A stretch of 13,292 bases of DNA, from the NCBI GenBank assembly GCA_021788685.1, contig JAJYKH010000040.1, positions 1-13,292 of the forward strand, given 5' to 3'. Position numbers and translations under genes: made by a program. The notes beneath the pieces are model-generated. The model saw only the letters and a program-made list of their open reading frames with translations. It did no database searches and was not told the DNA's origin. Below are positions 1 through 6,874 of the stretch, piece after piece. This stretch comes from Deltaproteobacteria bacterium (GTDB lineage: Bacteria; Desulfobacterota; Desulfobulbia; Desulfobulbales; UBA5123). Numbering within the stretch: position 1 is the first letter of the stretch; the number at the start of each line of letters is the position of its first letter.

Positions 1-1
1 G

Positions 2-529
2 AAGATCGACCCCGACCACTCGGTCGCCGCCTTTGCCATCAAGCACTTCATGATTGCCGACGTCCGCGGCCAGCTCAACCAGGTGAGCGGCACCATCCTC
101 TTCGACCCCAACGAGCCGTTCGCCGCCGCCTTCGAGGTGGAGGTGGCCATCGCCAGCCTCTTCACCGGCGTGGCGAAGCGGGACGACCACCTCAAGAGCC
201 CGGACTTTTTGGACGCGGCCCGATATCCGCGCATGACCTTCTCCGGAAAGGGGATTCGGCCGGATGCCGTCAACGGCGGCAGGATCACCGGCATGCTCGA
301 CCTCCACGGGGTGAGCCGGGAGCTGGCCCTCAAGGCCTCCTTCCTGGGCCCGATCACCGGGCCGGAGGAATTCGGCGGCGAGACCTCCATCGGCTGGGCC
401 TTGAGCGGCCGGCTTGACCGGGAAGAATTCGGCCTCGCCTGGAATCTGCCCATGCCGGAGGGCCGGGTGGTGGTGGGCCGGGAGGTCCGGCTGTGGATCA
501 CCCTGGAAGCGGATCTCGTTGCTGAATGA
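2..529 (+). CDS. YceI-family protein (5' end outside window)
   Basis: The reading frame is open from base 2, so the gene begins upstream of the window; the ATG at 50 is internal. About 175 residues are visible, close to the full length of YceI proteins, so little of the mature protein is missing. The opening residues (KIDPDHSVAAFAIKHFM followed by DVRG) match the family's N-terminal beta-strand signature, and the DDHLKSPDFLDAARYPRMTF and LDLHGVSRELAL segments are typical of the lipocalin-like YceI barrel. Family members bind isoprenoid-type or other hydrophobic ligands; many are periplasmic, but whether this one has a signal peptide cannot be seen. It ends 41 bases before the radical SAM gene on the same strand. 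A specific role is not inferable. Confidence 0.9.
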   Translation, partial: KIDPDHSVAAFAIKHFMIADVRGQLNQVSGTILFDPNEPFAAAFEVEVAIASLFTGVAKRDDHLKSPDFLDAARYPRMTFSGKGIRPDAVNGGRITGMLDLHGVSRELALKASFLGPITGPEEFGGETSIGWALSGRLDREEFGLAWNLPMPEGRVVVGREVRLWITLEADLVAE

Positions 530-570
530 AGTCGGCGCTGCTCACCTAACCCGGCTACCTGGATCCGACC

Positions 571-1602
571 ATGCCCCTCCATACCGAGCGTGATTTCTTC
601 ATCCAGTGGCACCTGACCGAGCGCTGCAACCTCCGGTGCCGCCATTGCTACCAGACCGGCCGGCGCCAGGACGAGCTCGCCACCGCCGAGGCCCTGGCCT
701 TCATCGACGAGGCCGCGGAGACCGTCGCCGCCTGGAGCGGTCTCTACGGCCTCCAATTTGCGTCTTCGTTCAGCATCACCGGCGGCGAGCCGCTCCTGCG
801 GCCCGACCTGTTCGAGCTGCTTGCGGCGATGCGGGCGCGGGGCTTCGGGGTGAACCTGCTCTCGAACGGCACCCTGATCGACCGGGGCAAGGCGGAGCGG
901 CTCCGGGAGCTCGGGGTGGGGGCGGTGCAGGTGAGCCTGGAGGGGCCGCCCGCGGTCAATGACGCAGTCCGGGGGGCCGGCAGCTTCGAGGCCGCGGTGC
1001 GCGGGGTGAAGCACCTGGCGGCGGCCGGGCTGGCCGTGACCCTCAATATGACCCTGTCCCGCCTCAATGCGGGCGCTTTCGAGGAGATGCCCGGTTTGGC
1101 CGCCTCGCTCGGCGCCCGGCGGCTGGGATTCGCCCGGCTGGTGCCGGCGGGCCGCGGCCGGGGGCTGCTGGGTGATGCCCTGACCCCGGGCGAGCTGGAG
1201 AGGCTGTACCGGCGGATCGCCGCCCTGCCGGAGCAGGGGGTGGAGCTGGTGTGCGGCGATCCCCTGTTTGCCAGGTTCCGGGAGGAGACAACCGCGGAAG
1301 ACCAAGGCGATATCCCGGTGGCCGGCTGCGCCGCCGGCCTCTCCGGCTTCACCGTGGTCCCGAACGGCACGGTCATGCCCTGCCGCCGGCTGCCCATTCC
1401 CATCGGCAGCATCAAAGAGGACTCGATCCGGGAGCTGTGGGCCTCCGCACCGCTTCTCGAACGGCTCCGGGACCGGGGCCGCTACCAGGGCGCCTGCGGC
1501 GATTGCCCTCGGTGGGCGCTGTGCCGGGGCTGCCGCGCCGTGGCCTACGCCTTCGCCGGCGATCCGCTCGCCGCCGATCCTCAGTGTTTCCTGGCTGGCT
1601 GA
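571..1602 (+). CDS. Radical SAM/SPASM domain protein
   Basis: A 343-residue protein. The radical SAM cluster motif CNLRCRHC (C19, C23, C26) lies near the N-terminus, and the SAM-binding GGEP is at 71-74. The C-terminal SPASM region has C253, C271, C309, C312, C318, C321 and C339, enough ligands for two auxiliary Fe-S clusters as in anaerobic sulfatase-maturating enzyme and peptide maturases. Such enzymes use a 5'-deoxyadenosyl radical to oxidise or cross-link peptide side chains, or to modify other substrates. An in-frame TAA at 547-549 makes ATG 571 the first possible ATG; its ribosome binding site is weak. No precursor peptide was found in the flanking gaps and no PqqD-like RRE domain is fused, so the substrate is unknown. 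It may belong with YceI or be unlinked to the cluster that begins 320 bases later. Confidence 0.88.
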   Translation: MPLHTERDFFIQWHLTERCNLRCRHCYQTGRRQDELATAEALAFIDEAAETVAAWSGLYGLQFASSFSITGGEPLLRPDLFELLAAMRARGFGVNLLSNGTLIDRGKAERLRELGVGAVQVSLEGPPAVNDAVRGAGSFEAAVRGVKHLAAAGLAVTLNMTLSRLNAGAFEEMPGLAASLGARRLGFARLVPAGRGRGLLGDALTPGELERLYRRIAALPEQGVELVCGDPLFARFREETTAEDQGDIPVAGCAAGLSGFTVVPNGTVMPCRRLPIPIGSIKEDSIRELWASAPLLERLRDRGRYQGACGDCPRWALCRGCRAVAYAFAGDPLAADPQCFLAG

Positions 1603-1923
1603 AGTTTCCCTTCCTCATTTGTCTGGTTTTCTTGCTATTGTCTCCAGGGCAGCCGAGCGGGCAAAGCCGATGAACGTCGAACATCGAACGTCTGACAGCG
1701 AAAACTGAAAGGCCTACCCCCCCCGGGGTTTACGCTTTTCAGGAAAGGGCTTGCCGTTTTCACGGAAAGAGGCGCCCATGGCCGGTTCTGGGCCTTACGT
1801 AAACTTCCTCTTTTCGAGAGGATAGGAGCCGGGCCGCCGGCGGGCCAAGTGGCATGGAAAATGCTCACTGGATCTGGGCAGAAGAGGGAACGAGTGCTCT
1901 TGTAAAGACCACCGGAGAAGGCG
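1603..1923. other. 321-bp intergenic gap with small repeats and palindromes
   Basis: No convincing gene is present. At about 1672-1692 lies a tandem-like GAACGTCGAACATCGAACGT stretch, resembling short dispersed repeats I recall from deltaproteobacterial and planctomycete genomes. It is followed by CCCCGGGG (1721-1728), an inverted pair GTTTACG (1728-1734) and CGTAAAC (1798-1804), and a direct pair TTTTCAGGAAAG (1736-1747) and TTTTCACGGAAAG (1757-1769) within that loop. A small hairpin CCTCT/AGAGG is at 1807-1821. The run-up to the carrier-protein gene is lower in GC than its neighbours. The gap probably holds the promoter of the downstream cluster, but no clear -35/-10 pair is visible, and I could not match it to a known riboswitch class. 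Confidence 0.6.
1728..1804. repeat. Small inverted repeat enclosing an imperfect direct repeat
   Basis: GTTTACG (1728-1734) is the exact reverse complement of CGTAAAC (1798-1804). The enclosed segment carries two near-identical 12-13 base direct repeats 21 bases apart (1736-1747 and 1757-1769). It may be a miniature repeat element or the leader structure of the carrier-protein operon. There is no second copy in the window to settle this. Confidence 0.4.
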
Positions 1924-2199
1924 ATGAGAGAGCAGATCCGAGAGTTCATCCTCAAAAATTTTCTATTCGGCAGCAGTGACGAGCGGTTAGGCGACGAGGA
2001 CTCCTTTCTGGACCAGGGAGTCATCGATTCCACCGGGGTGCTCGAGCTGGTCCAGTTCCTGGAGGAGCGGTTCGGGATCGTGATCGACGACGCGGAGCTC
2101 CTTCCGGAAAACTTGGATTCGATCAACAAACTGGTGGCGTTCCTCGGCCGGAAAACCCAACAGAGCCCGGTAGCCGATGCTGCTGCACAGCTACCTTGA
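1924..2199 (+). CDS. Acyl/peptidyl carrier protein
   Basis: A 91-residue protein with the carrier-protein fold: a predicted four-helix layout and the phosphopantetheine site GVIDSTG, where Ser36 in the D-S-T motif would carry the 4'-phosphopantetheine arm. The FLDQGVIDS and FGIVIDDAEL stretches are typical of stand-alone ACP/PCP proteins in adenylation-dependent pathways. GGAGAAG at 1914-1920 is a good ribosome binding site for ATG 1924. The last 23 bases overlap the ligase gene in another frame, implying translational coupling and that the ligase loads this carrier. The C-terminus (TQQSPVADAAAQLP) is a short low-complexity tail. Its sequence differs from fatty-acid AcpP, so a dedicated role is likely; the acyl or aminoacyl cargo is unknown. 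Confidence 0.9.
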   Translation: MREQIREFILKNFLFGSSDERLGDEDSFLDQGVIDSTGVLELVQFLEERFGIVIDDAELLPENLDSINKLVAFLGRKTQQSPVADAAAQLP

Positions 2200-3718
2200 G
2201 GAAAGCGCGGCGAGGCTGCCCGGAAAAGTCGCCCTGATCACGGAAGAGGGGGAATTCACCTACCGGGAGGTGGAGGCTGCGGCGAGCCGCCTCGCCCGCA
2301 CCCTGGCGGCGGACGGTCTTTGCCGGGGCGATCGGGTGGCGATCTTCCTCGACAGCTCTTTCGCCGCCGTGGCAACCATCTTCGCGGTCTTCAAGGCCGG
2401 GGGGGTGCTGGTCATGGTGAGCCCCACGGCCAAGCGGGACAAGCTCCGCTTTATCCTCCACGACTGCCGGGCCGCCGCCTGCATCGGATCGTTCAAGAAG
2501 GGGTCTCTGATCGAGGAGGCCGGCCGCGGGCTGACGGGGCTGCGGAAGATCTACCTCGACGGGGAGTGGCCCGCGGGCGCGGACCCGGGCGGCAAGGCGG
2601 GGGAAAGCCTGCCTGCCGTCTTTGCCGGCGGCGGTGGTCCGGAGCCCCTCCCGGGGACCATCGACATCGATCTGGCGGCCATCATCTACACCTCCGGCTC
2701 CACCGGGGTCCCCAAAGGGGTGATGATGACCCACCTGAGCATGACGAGCGCGGCCCACTCCATCAGCAGCTACCTGGAGGAGACCGAGGACGACGTCATC
2801 CTGAGCACCTTGCCCCTTTCCTTCGATTATGGCCTCTACCAGCCCATCATGGCCTTCAAGACCGGGGCGACGCTGGTCCTCGAAAAGTCCTTCAGCTATC
2901 CGTACCGGATCGTCAAGACCCTCCTTGACCGGCAGGTGACCGGTTTCCCCATTGTTCCCACCATGTCGGCCATCCTGCTGCAGCTCGATTTGCGGAACCA
3001 CTCCTTCGACCACCTGCGGTTCATCAGCAACACCGCCGCGGCATTGCCGCCTTCGCATATCGAAAAGCTGCGGCTCGCCTTCCCCCGGACCAGAATCTAC
3101 TCCATGTACGGCCTCACCGAGTGCAAACGGGTGGCCTACCTGCCGCCGGACCAGCTGGCGAAGCGGCCCGGCTCGGTGGGCAAGGCCATGCCGAACACCG
3201 AAGTCTTCATCGTCGATGAGCACGGGAACGAGCTGGGGCCGGGGCAAGTGGGGGAGCTGGTCATCCGGGGCGCCAACGTCATGTGCGGCTATTGGGAGAG
3301 GCCGGAGGAGACCGCGGCCCGGCTCAGGCCCGGCCGCTATCCGGGCGAGCGGCTGCTCTACTCCGGCGACCTGTTCACCATGGACGAGGAAGGATACCTC
3401 TATTTCGTGGCCCGGAAGGGGGAAGTCTTCAAGAGCCGCGGGGAAAAGGTGAGCCCCGTCGAGATCGAGAAGGTCTTGTACGAGCTGGACGGGGTGGTGC
3501 AGACGGCGGTGATCGGAATTCCGGACCCGGTGCTCGGCCATGCCATCAAGGCCTTCGTGGTCCCGGCGGCCGGCAGTCCCCTGAGCGCCGACCAGGTGCG
3601 CCGCCATTGCGCGGCCCGGCTCGAAGACTATCTGGTGCCCCAGCAGGTGGAGTTTCGGGAGGACCTGCCCAAGACCGAAACGGGCAAGCTGGACAAAAAG
3701 GCGCTCCATGGGCGTTGA
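2177..3718 (+). CDS. AMP-forming acyl/aminoacyl ligase (ANL superfamily)
   Basis: A 513-residue enzyme of the acyl-CoA synthetase/NRPS adenylation superfamily. The P-loop YTSGSTGVPKG is at 171-181, the A5 motif YGLTE at 311-315, SGD (ATP-ribose contact) at 396-398, the hinge motif RKGEVFKSRGEKVSP at 413-427, and the A10 lysine in TGK at 502-504. It would activate a carboxylate as an acyl-AMP and transfer it to the carrier protein encoded just upstream, whose gene it overlaps by 23 bases. Its overall shape, including LPLSFDYGL (213-219), recalls the ligases found with exosortase A/PEP-CTERM clusters, but no exosortase genes are in view. It overlaps the next gene by 11 bases. Substrate specificity cannot be read by eye. 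Confidence 0.9.
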   Translation: MLLHSYLEESAARLPGKVALITEEGEFTYREVEAAASRLARTLAADGLCRGDRVAIFLDSSFAAVATIFAVFKAGGVLVMVSPTAKRDKLRFILHDCRAAACIGSFKKGSLIEEAGRGLTGLRKIYLDGEWPAGADPGGKAGESLPAVFAGGGGPEPLPGTIDIDLAAIIYTSGSTGVPKGVMMTHLSMTSAAHSISSYLEETEDDVILSTLPLSFDYGLYQPIMAFKTGATLVLEKSFSYPYRIVKTLLDRQVTGFPIVPTMSAILLQLDLRNHSFDHLRFISNTAAALPPSHIEKLRLAFPRTRIYSMYGLTECKRVAYLPPDQLAKRPGSVGKAMPNTEVFIVDEHGNELGPGQVGELVIRGANVMCGYWERPEETAARLRPGRYPGERLLYSGDLFTMDEEGYLYFVARKGEVFKSRGEKVSPVEIEKVLYELDGVVQTAVIGIPDPVLGHAIKAFVVPAAGSPLSADQVRRHCAARLEDYLVPQQVEFREDLPKTETGKLDKKALHGR

Positions 3719-4946
3719 GCAACCTCCAGGGGTCGAGCAGTACAGCCGCCATGTCAGTGCGGCCCATGTCGCCTTTCTAAGGCGGCTGGGGCTGGACGAC
3801 CCCTTTTTCGACGGGGCCGGGGCCGCGGTGACCGACGGCACGGGCGTTTCATACATCGACTGCGTCGGCGGCTTCGGCATCACCAACCTGGGCCACAACC
3901 ATCCCGCCATCCGCGCCGCCCTGATCGAGCAGCTCCGCGAGCCCACCGCCCTGGGCCGCCCCTTCATCACCCGTGTCCAGGCCCGGCTGGCCGAGCAGCT
4001 GGCCCGGATCTCGCCCGGGGACCTCGAATGCTCCTTTCTTTGCAACTCCGGCTCCGAGGCGGTGGATACCGCGATCAAGCTGGCCCGTCTCGCCACCGGC
4101 CGGCCGGGGATCGTCGCCGCGGCCAACTCCTTTCACGGCCTCACCATGGGCGCCCTGTCCGCCTCGGGTCTCCCCGGCTTCCGGAAACCCTTCGCGCCTT
4201 TGCTCCCGGGCATTACGCACGTGGCGTACAACAATGGGGACGACCTGGAGAAAGCGGTCACCGCGGAGACCTCGGCCGTTCTCCTGGAGCTGGTCCAGCA
4301 CGAGGCCGGGGTCACGGTGGCCGACCGGGACTACGTGGCCGGGGTGCGCCGGCTGTGCGACCGGCGGGGGGTCCTGCTGATCATCGACGAGATCAAGACC
4401 GGGTTCGGGAAGACCGGAAAGATGCTCGCCTGCGAGCACTTCGACCTGGTTCCCGACCTTCTGGTCCTGGGCAAGGCCATGGGCGGCGGCGTCGTTCCCG
4501 TCGGCGCGGTGGTGGGCAAGCGCTCCCTGTGGCGCAAGTTCTCCCTTTCGTTCCCCATGTCGGCCTCGTCCTACGGCGGCAACGCCTTGGCCTGCCGGGC
4601 CGGACTGGCCGTCATTGACGTGCTCGGCGCGCCAGGTTTCCTGGAGGCGGCCCAAGAGAACGGGGCCCGCCTGCAGGCCGGCCTGCAGGAGTGCGTCAGC
4701 CGCCATCCCGGGTCCCTGCAGGGGGCGGCCGGCCTGGGAATGCTGACGGGCATGACCACGGCAGGCGCGAGGGAAGCGCTTGGCCTAGCGTCCGGCCTGC
4801 GGCGGCAGGGGGTCCTTGCCCTCCCGGCCTTCGGCAACCCGAAGGCCCTCATCTTCGAGCCGTGCCTGACCATCTCCCGGATCCAGGTCGAGGCGGTGCT
4901 CACCGCCCTGGAACGGGCCATTCTCCTCCAGGAGCAGTCGGAATGA
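3708..4946 (+). CDS. Class III PLP-dependent aminotransferase
   Basis: A 412-residue fold-type I enzyme. The PLP lysine is K256 in LGKAMGGG, the cofactor aspartate D227 is in IIDEIKTGFGKTG, phosphate-binding residues are in NSGSEAVD (113-120), and the stacking region is SFHGLT (141-146). Length and motif order fit the ornithine/acetylornithine/4-aminobutyrate group, which moves an amino group between an omega-amine (or amino sugar) and a keto acid or aldehyde. ATG 3708 lies inside the ligase end (11-base overlap), so the two are probably made from one message. In context it would aminate or deaminate the pathway intermediate. Subfamily and substrate are not resolved. The same class also includes glutamate-1-semialdehyde aminomutases, a possibility given that only one substrate need be involved. 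Confidence 0.9.
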   Translation: MGVEQPPGVEQYSRHVSAAHVAFLRRLGLDDPFFDGAGAAVTDGTGVSYIDCVGGFGITNLGHNHPAIRAALIEQLREPTALGRPFITRVQARLAEQLARISPGDLECSFLCNSGSEAVDTAIKLARLATGRPGIVAAANSFHGLTMGALSASGLPGFRKPFAPLLPGITHVAYNNGDDLEKAVTAETSAVLLELVQHEAGVTVADRDYVAGVRRLCDRRGVLLIIDEIKTGFGKTGKMLACEHFDLVPDLLVLGKAMGGGVVPVGAVVGKRSLWRKFSLSFPMSASSYGGNALACRAGLAVIDVLGAPGFLEAAQENGARLQAGLQECVSRHPGSLQGAAGLGMLTGMTTAGAREALGLASGLRRQGVLALPAFGNPKALIFEPCLTISRIQVEAVLTALERAILLQEQSE

Positions 4947-4966
4947 TGATCTCGGAAAAAGACCAA

Positions 4967-5050
4967 TTTTTAACGCAGAGACGCAAAGGCGCAAAGGAAA
5001 CCTGTTTGCTTTATAATAGTTTTTCTTTGCGACTCTGCGCTCTTGCGTTG
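4967..5050. repeat. Imperfect inverted repeat around an AT-rich loop
   Basis: The left arm (4972-5000, AACGCAGAGACGCAAAGG and onward) pairs with the right arm (about 5021-5049, ending CTCTTGCGTT); about 22 of 29 positions match as reverse complements. The loop is unusually AT-rich for this window and contains TATAAT at 5012-5017, without a good -35 box. Repeats of this ACGCAGAGACGCAAAGG type are, to my knowledge, widely dispersed in several bacterial phyla. It occupies most of the 130-bp gap between the aminotransferase and the PP-loop gene, and interrupts an otherwise overlapping gene set. Confidence 0.7.
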
Positions 5051-5063
5051 TGTTTCAGGTTTT

Positions 5064-5068
5064 TGGGA
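5064..5068 (+). promoter_or_regulatory. Ribosome binding site deciding the 5077 start
   Basis: GGGAG lies 8 bases before ATG 5077. The in-frame GTG at 5050 has no such site and falls at the edge of the inverted repeat, so ATG 5077 is preferred. Confidence 0.6.
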
Positions 5069-5076
5069 GCTTACCC

Positions 5077-6084
5077 ATGACGACCCAGCCCGTTGTCCAA
5101 TGCAGTCAATGCGTTCTCGACAGCCGCTTCCCCGGCTTCCGCGTGGACGAAGAGGGGGTCTGCGGCCACTGCCGCCAGGCGCCGCCCGAGGCGACTGACG
5201 CCCAGCTGAAGGAGCAGGAGCGGAAGTTTCTCGCGCTGCTCGACCGGGAAAGGCCTAACAATTCCTATGATTGCGTTTTGGCGTACAGCGGGGGGAAGGA
5301 CAGCACCTTTACCATGCATCTCCTCCGTTGGCGCTACAACCTGCGGGTGCTGGCGGTCACTTTCGACAACTGGTTCCAATCGGAGCGGGCCGCCGAGAAC
5401 ATCAGGAGCGTGCTGGCCAGGCTCGGGGCGGACCACTTGGCGGTTCGCCCAGATTATCAGCTGTTCCGGGAGGCGGTCCGGGTCTCGGCGCAGCACGAGC
5501 TCTATTCGAAGAAGGCCCTGGAGCGGGCCACCGGAATCTGCACCACCTGCCTGGCCCTGATCCGGTTTTCCTGCCTCCAGGTGGCCATCGAAAAGGAAGT
5601 GCCGTTCGTGGCCTTCGGCCTGTCCCCGGGGCAGGCCCCTCTTTCCACCGCCGTGTTTCAGAGCAATCCGGCCATGCTCCGCAAGATGCAGGATGCCATC
5701 CTGAACCCTCTGGTCCGCCACCTCGGGGACGGCATCAGACGCTACTTCCTCTCGGAGAGGCATTTGCAGCCGGATCGGCCTTCCCCGGTGATCATCAATC
5801 CGCTCGCCTTCGTCCGGTACAACGAGAAGGGGCTCTACAAGGTGGTGACCGGCCTGGGCTGGAAACAGCCCGCCGACACCGATGAAAATTCGACCAACTG
5901 CCGCTTGAACGGCTATGCCAACCAGGTGCATTTGAACCGGCACGGCTACCATCCCTATGCCTATGAGATCGCCGGGTTGGTCCGCCGGGGAGTCATTACG
6001 CGGGAGGAGGGGCTCAGCCGGCTGGCGGTGGAGCAGGAGGAGACTCCCGTGGTCAGGGCCGTCCGGCAGGAGCTCGGACTGTGA
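5077..6084 (+). CDS. PP-loop ATP pyrophosphatase, N-acetyl sugar amidotransferase-like
   Basis: A 335-residue protein from ATG 5077. It starts with a zinc-ribbon-like pair of CxxC motifs (C9/C12 and C29/C32), then the PP-loop SGGKDST at 71-77 preceded by YDCVLAY, the layout of the WbpG/PseA-type N-acetyl sugar amidotransferases. Those enzymes adenylate an acetamido oxygen and install nitrogen to make acetamidino sugars in surface glycans. A third CxxC (C155, C158 in GICTTC), followed by an Arg, is more like tRNA/sulfur-transfer PP-loop enzymes of the TtcA/TtuA/ThiI kind. Nitrogen or sulfur transfer are therefore both open. No HisH/HisF-like ammonia supplier is adjacent; the AsnB-like protein downstream has its own glutaminase. 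The fold call is firm, the substrate is not. Confidence 0.82.
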   Translation: MTTQPVVQCSQCVLDSRFPGFRVDEEGVCGHCRQAPPEATDAQLKEQERKFLALLDRERPNNSYDCVLAYSGGKDSTFTMHLLRWRYNLRVLAVTFDNWFQSERAAENIRSVLARLGADHLAVRPDYQLFREAVRVSAQHELYSKKALERATGICTTCLALIRFSCLQVAIEKEVPFVAFGLSPGQAPLSTAVFQSNPAMLRKMQDAILNPLVRHLGDGIRRYFLSERHLQPDRPSPVIINPLAFVRYNEKGLYKVVTGLGWKQPADTDENSTNCRLNGYANQVHLNRHGYHPYAYEIAGLVRRGVITREEGLSRLAVEQEETPVVRAVRQELGL

Positions 6085-6256
6085 GCCTGGTGAGACCGTT
6101 TTCGGAAGGATACCGCTTCGGGAGGTGAAGCCAGGGCAATGAGCTGATATTCCACCTGGGGCGGAGCCTTGAGGTGCAGAGCTGATTTGTCGCTTTGGAA
6201 GACAGGCCGGAGGTCCAGAGCTCCGATTTGAAATCTTTGAATTGGAGGAATGGGAC
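6085..6256. repeat. 172-bp gap with imperfect direct repeats
   Basis: GAGGTGCAGAGCTGATTTG (6171-6189) recurs at 6210-6230 as a near copy (GAGGTCCAGAGCTCCGATTTG), 39 bases on. Upstream, CCGTTTTCGG (6096-6105) and CCGCTTCGG (6113-6121) form two tandem mini-hairpins in similar flanks, and CACCT/AGGTG (6153-6157 with 6172-6176) can also pair. No ORF with a ribosome binding site is seen. It looks like a degraded repeat cluster or a structured spacer within the operon. Confidence 0.45.
6244..6250 (+). promoter_or_regulatory. Strong Shine-Dalgarno deciding the 6257 start
   Basis: GGAGGAA sits 6 bases before ATG 6257. A possible in-frame TTG at 6242 overlaps this site, so it is not the start. Confidence 0.75.
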
Positions 6257-6874
6257 ATGGGGTACGCGCATCTTCTGGAACGGCGGTTCATTCAGGTTCG
6301 AAGGAACCCGGGACGGGCCTTGCGGGTCATGCACGGCCTGGTCTGGGGGCTCATTCTCAAATCGGTCTTCCGGGTCACCAACCCCAACGTGAAGATCGGC
6401 CGGCAATTCCGGGCCTACGGTCGTCTCCGCATCCGCGGCCCCGGCCGGGTGATCATCGGCGACCGGGCTTGCGTGACCAAAGGGTTTCTGCGGACGCCCT
6501 GCATCCTGACCCACACGCCCGACTCCGAGGTGGTCCTGGGCGATGGCTGCAATTTGAGCGGCACCCGCATCAGCAGCATCTCATCCGTGGTGGTCGGCCG
6601 TGACGCGGTGCTGGCCAGCACCACCATTGCGGATTCGCTGATGATCCCGGCCCCGGACCAGGAGATCGACCGGCAGTGGCAGCAGCGGTATGTCCGGAAG
6701 GTCCGCATCGGCAGGCATTTCTGGGCCGGGGCCAACTCGTTCGTCGCCGGCGGTGCGGAAGTGGGGGATGAATGCGTCCTCGGGGCCGGGGCCGTGCTGC
6801 TCGGGGGGAAAGAATATCCCCCCTGCTCACTGCTCATGGGCAACCCGGCCAGAAGAATCGGGGAGGCGCGGTGA
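6257..6874 (+). CDS. Left-handed beta-helix (hexapeptide) transferase, copy 1
   Basis: A 205-residue protein. After a basic, partly hydrophobic N-terminal helix (about 1-40) come hexapeptide-type turns, e.g. VIIGD (65-69), VVLGDG (92-97), VVVGRDAVLA (111-120), and the long run IGRHFWAGANSFVAGGAEVG (151-170), ending in MGNPARR (194-200), the usual cap of WbbJ-like acetyltransferases. These trimeric enzymes acylate sugars or amino sugars from acyl-CoA or acyl-ACP. It aligns through most of its length with the next gene (THTPDSEVVLGDG against THHPRALVAIGDN), so the two are paralogs. Where copy 2 has SDFHH, this copy has IADSLMIP, so a likely catalytic histidine is absent. Its TGA is followed directly by the next ATG. 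Confidence 0.85.
   Translation: MGYAHLLERRFIQVRRNPGRALRVMHGLVWGLILKSVFRVTNPNVKIGRQFRAYGRLRIRGPGRVIIGDRACVTKGFLRTPCILTHTPDSEVVLGDGCNLSGTRISSISSVVVGRDAVLASTTIADSLMIPAPDQEIDRQWQQRYVRKVRIGRHFWAGANSFVAGGAEVGDECVLGAGAVLLGGKEYPPCSLLMGNPARRIGEAR

Noticed and set aside
1603..1923. Riboswitch (c-di-GMP or cobalamin type) upstream of the carrier-protein gene
   Set aside because: Some GC-rich and purine-rich pieces are suggestive, but no complete conserved core of either class could be laid out.
2123..4126. Long open frame (667 codons) on the minus strand opposite the ligase and aminotransferase genes
   Set aside because: It lies wholly antisense to two genes with clear motifs, has no recognisable domain, and has the His/Pro/Gly/Arg-rich makeup typical of shadow frames in high-GC DNA.
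5012..5017. TATAAT as a promoter for the PP-loop gene
   Set aside because: No matching -35 box lies 16-18 bases upstream, and the hexamer is easily explained by the AT-rich loop of the repeat.
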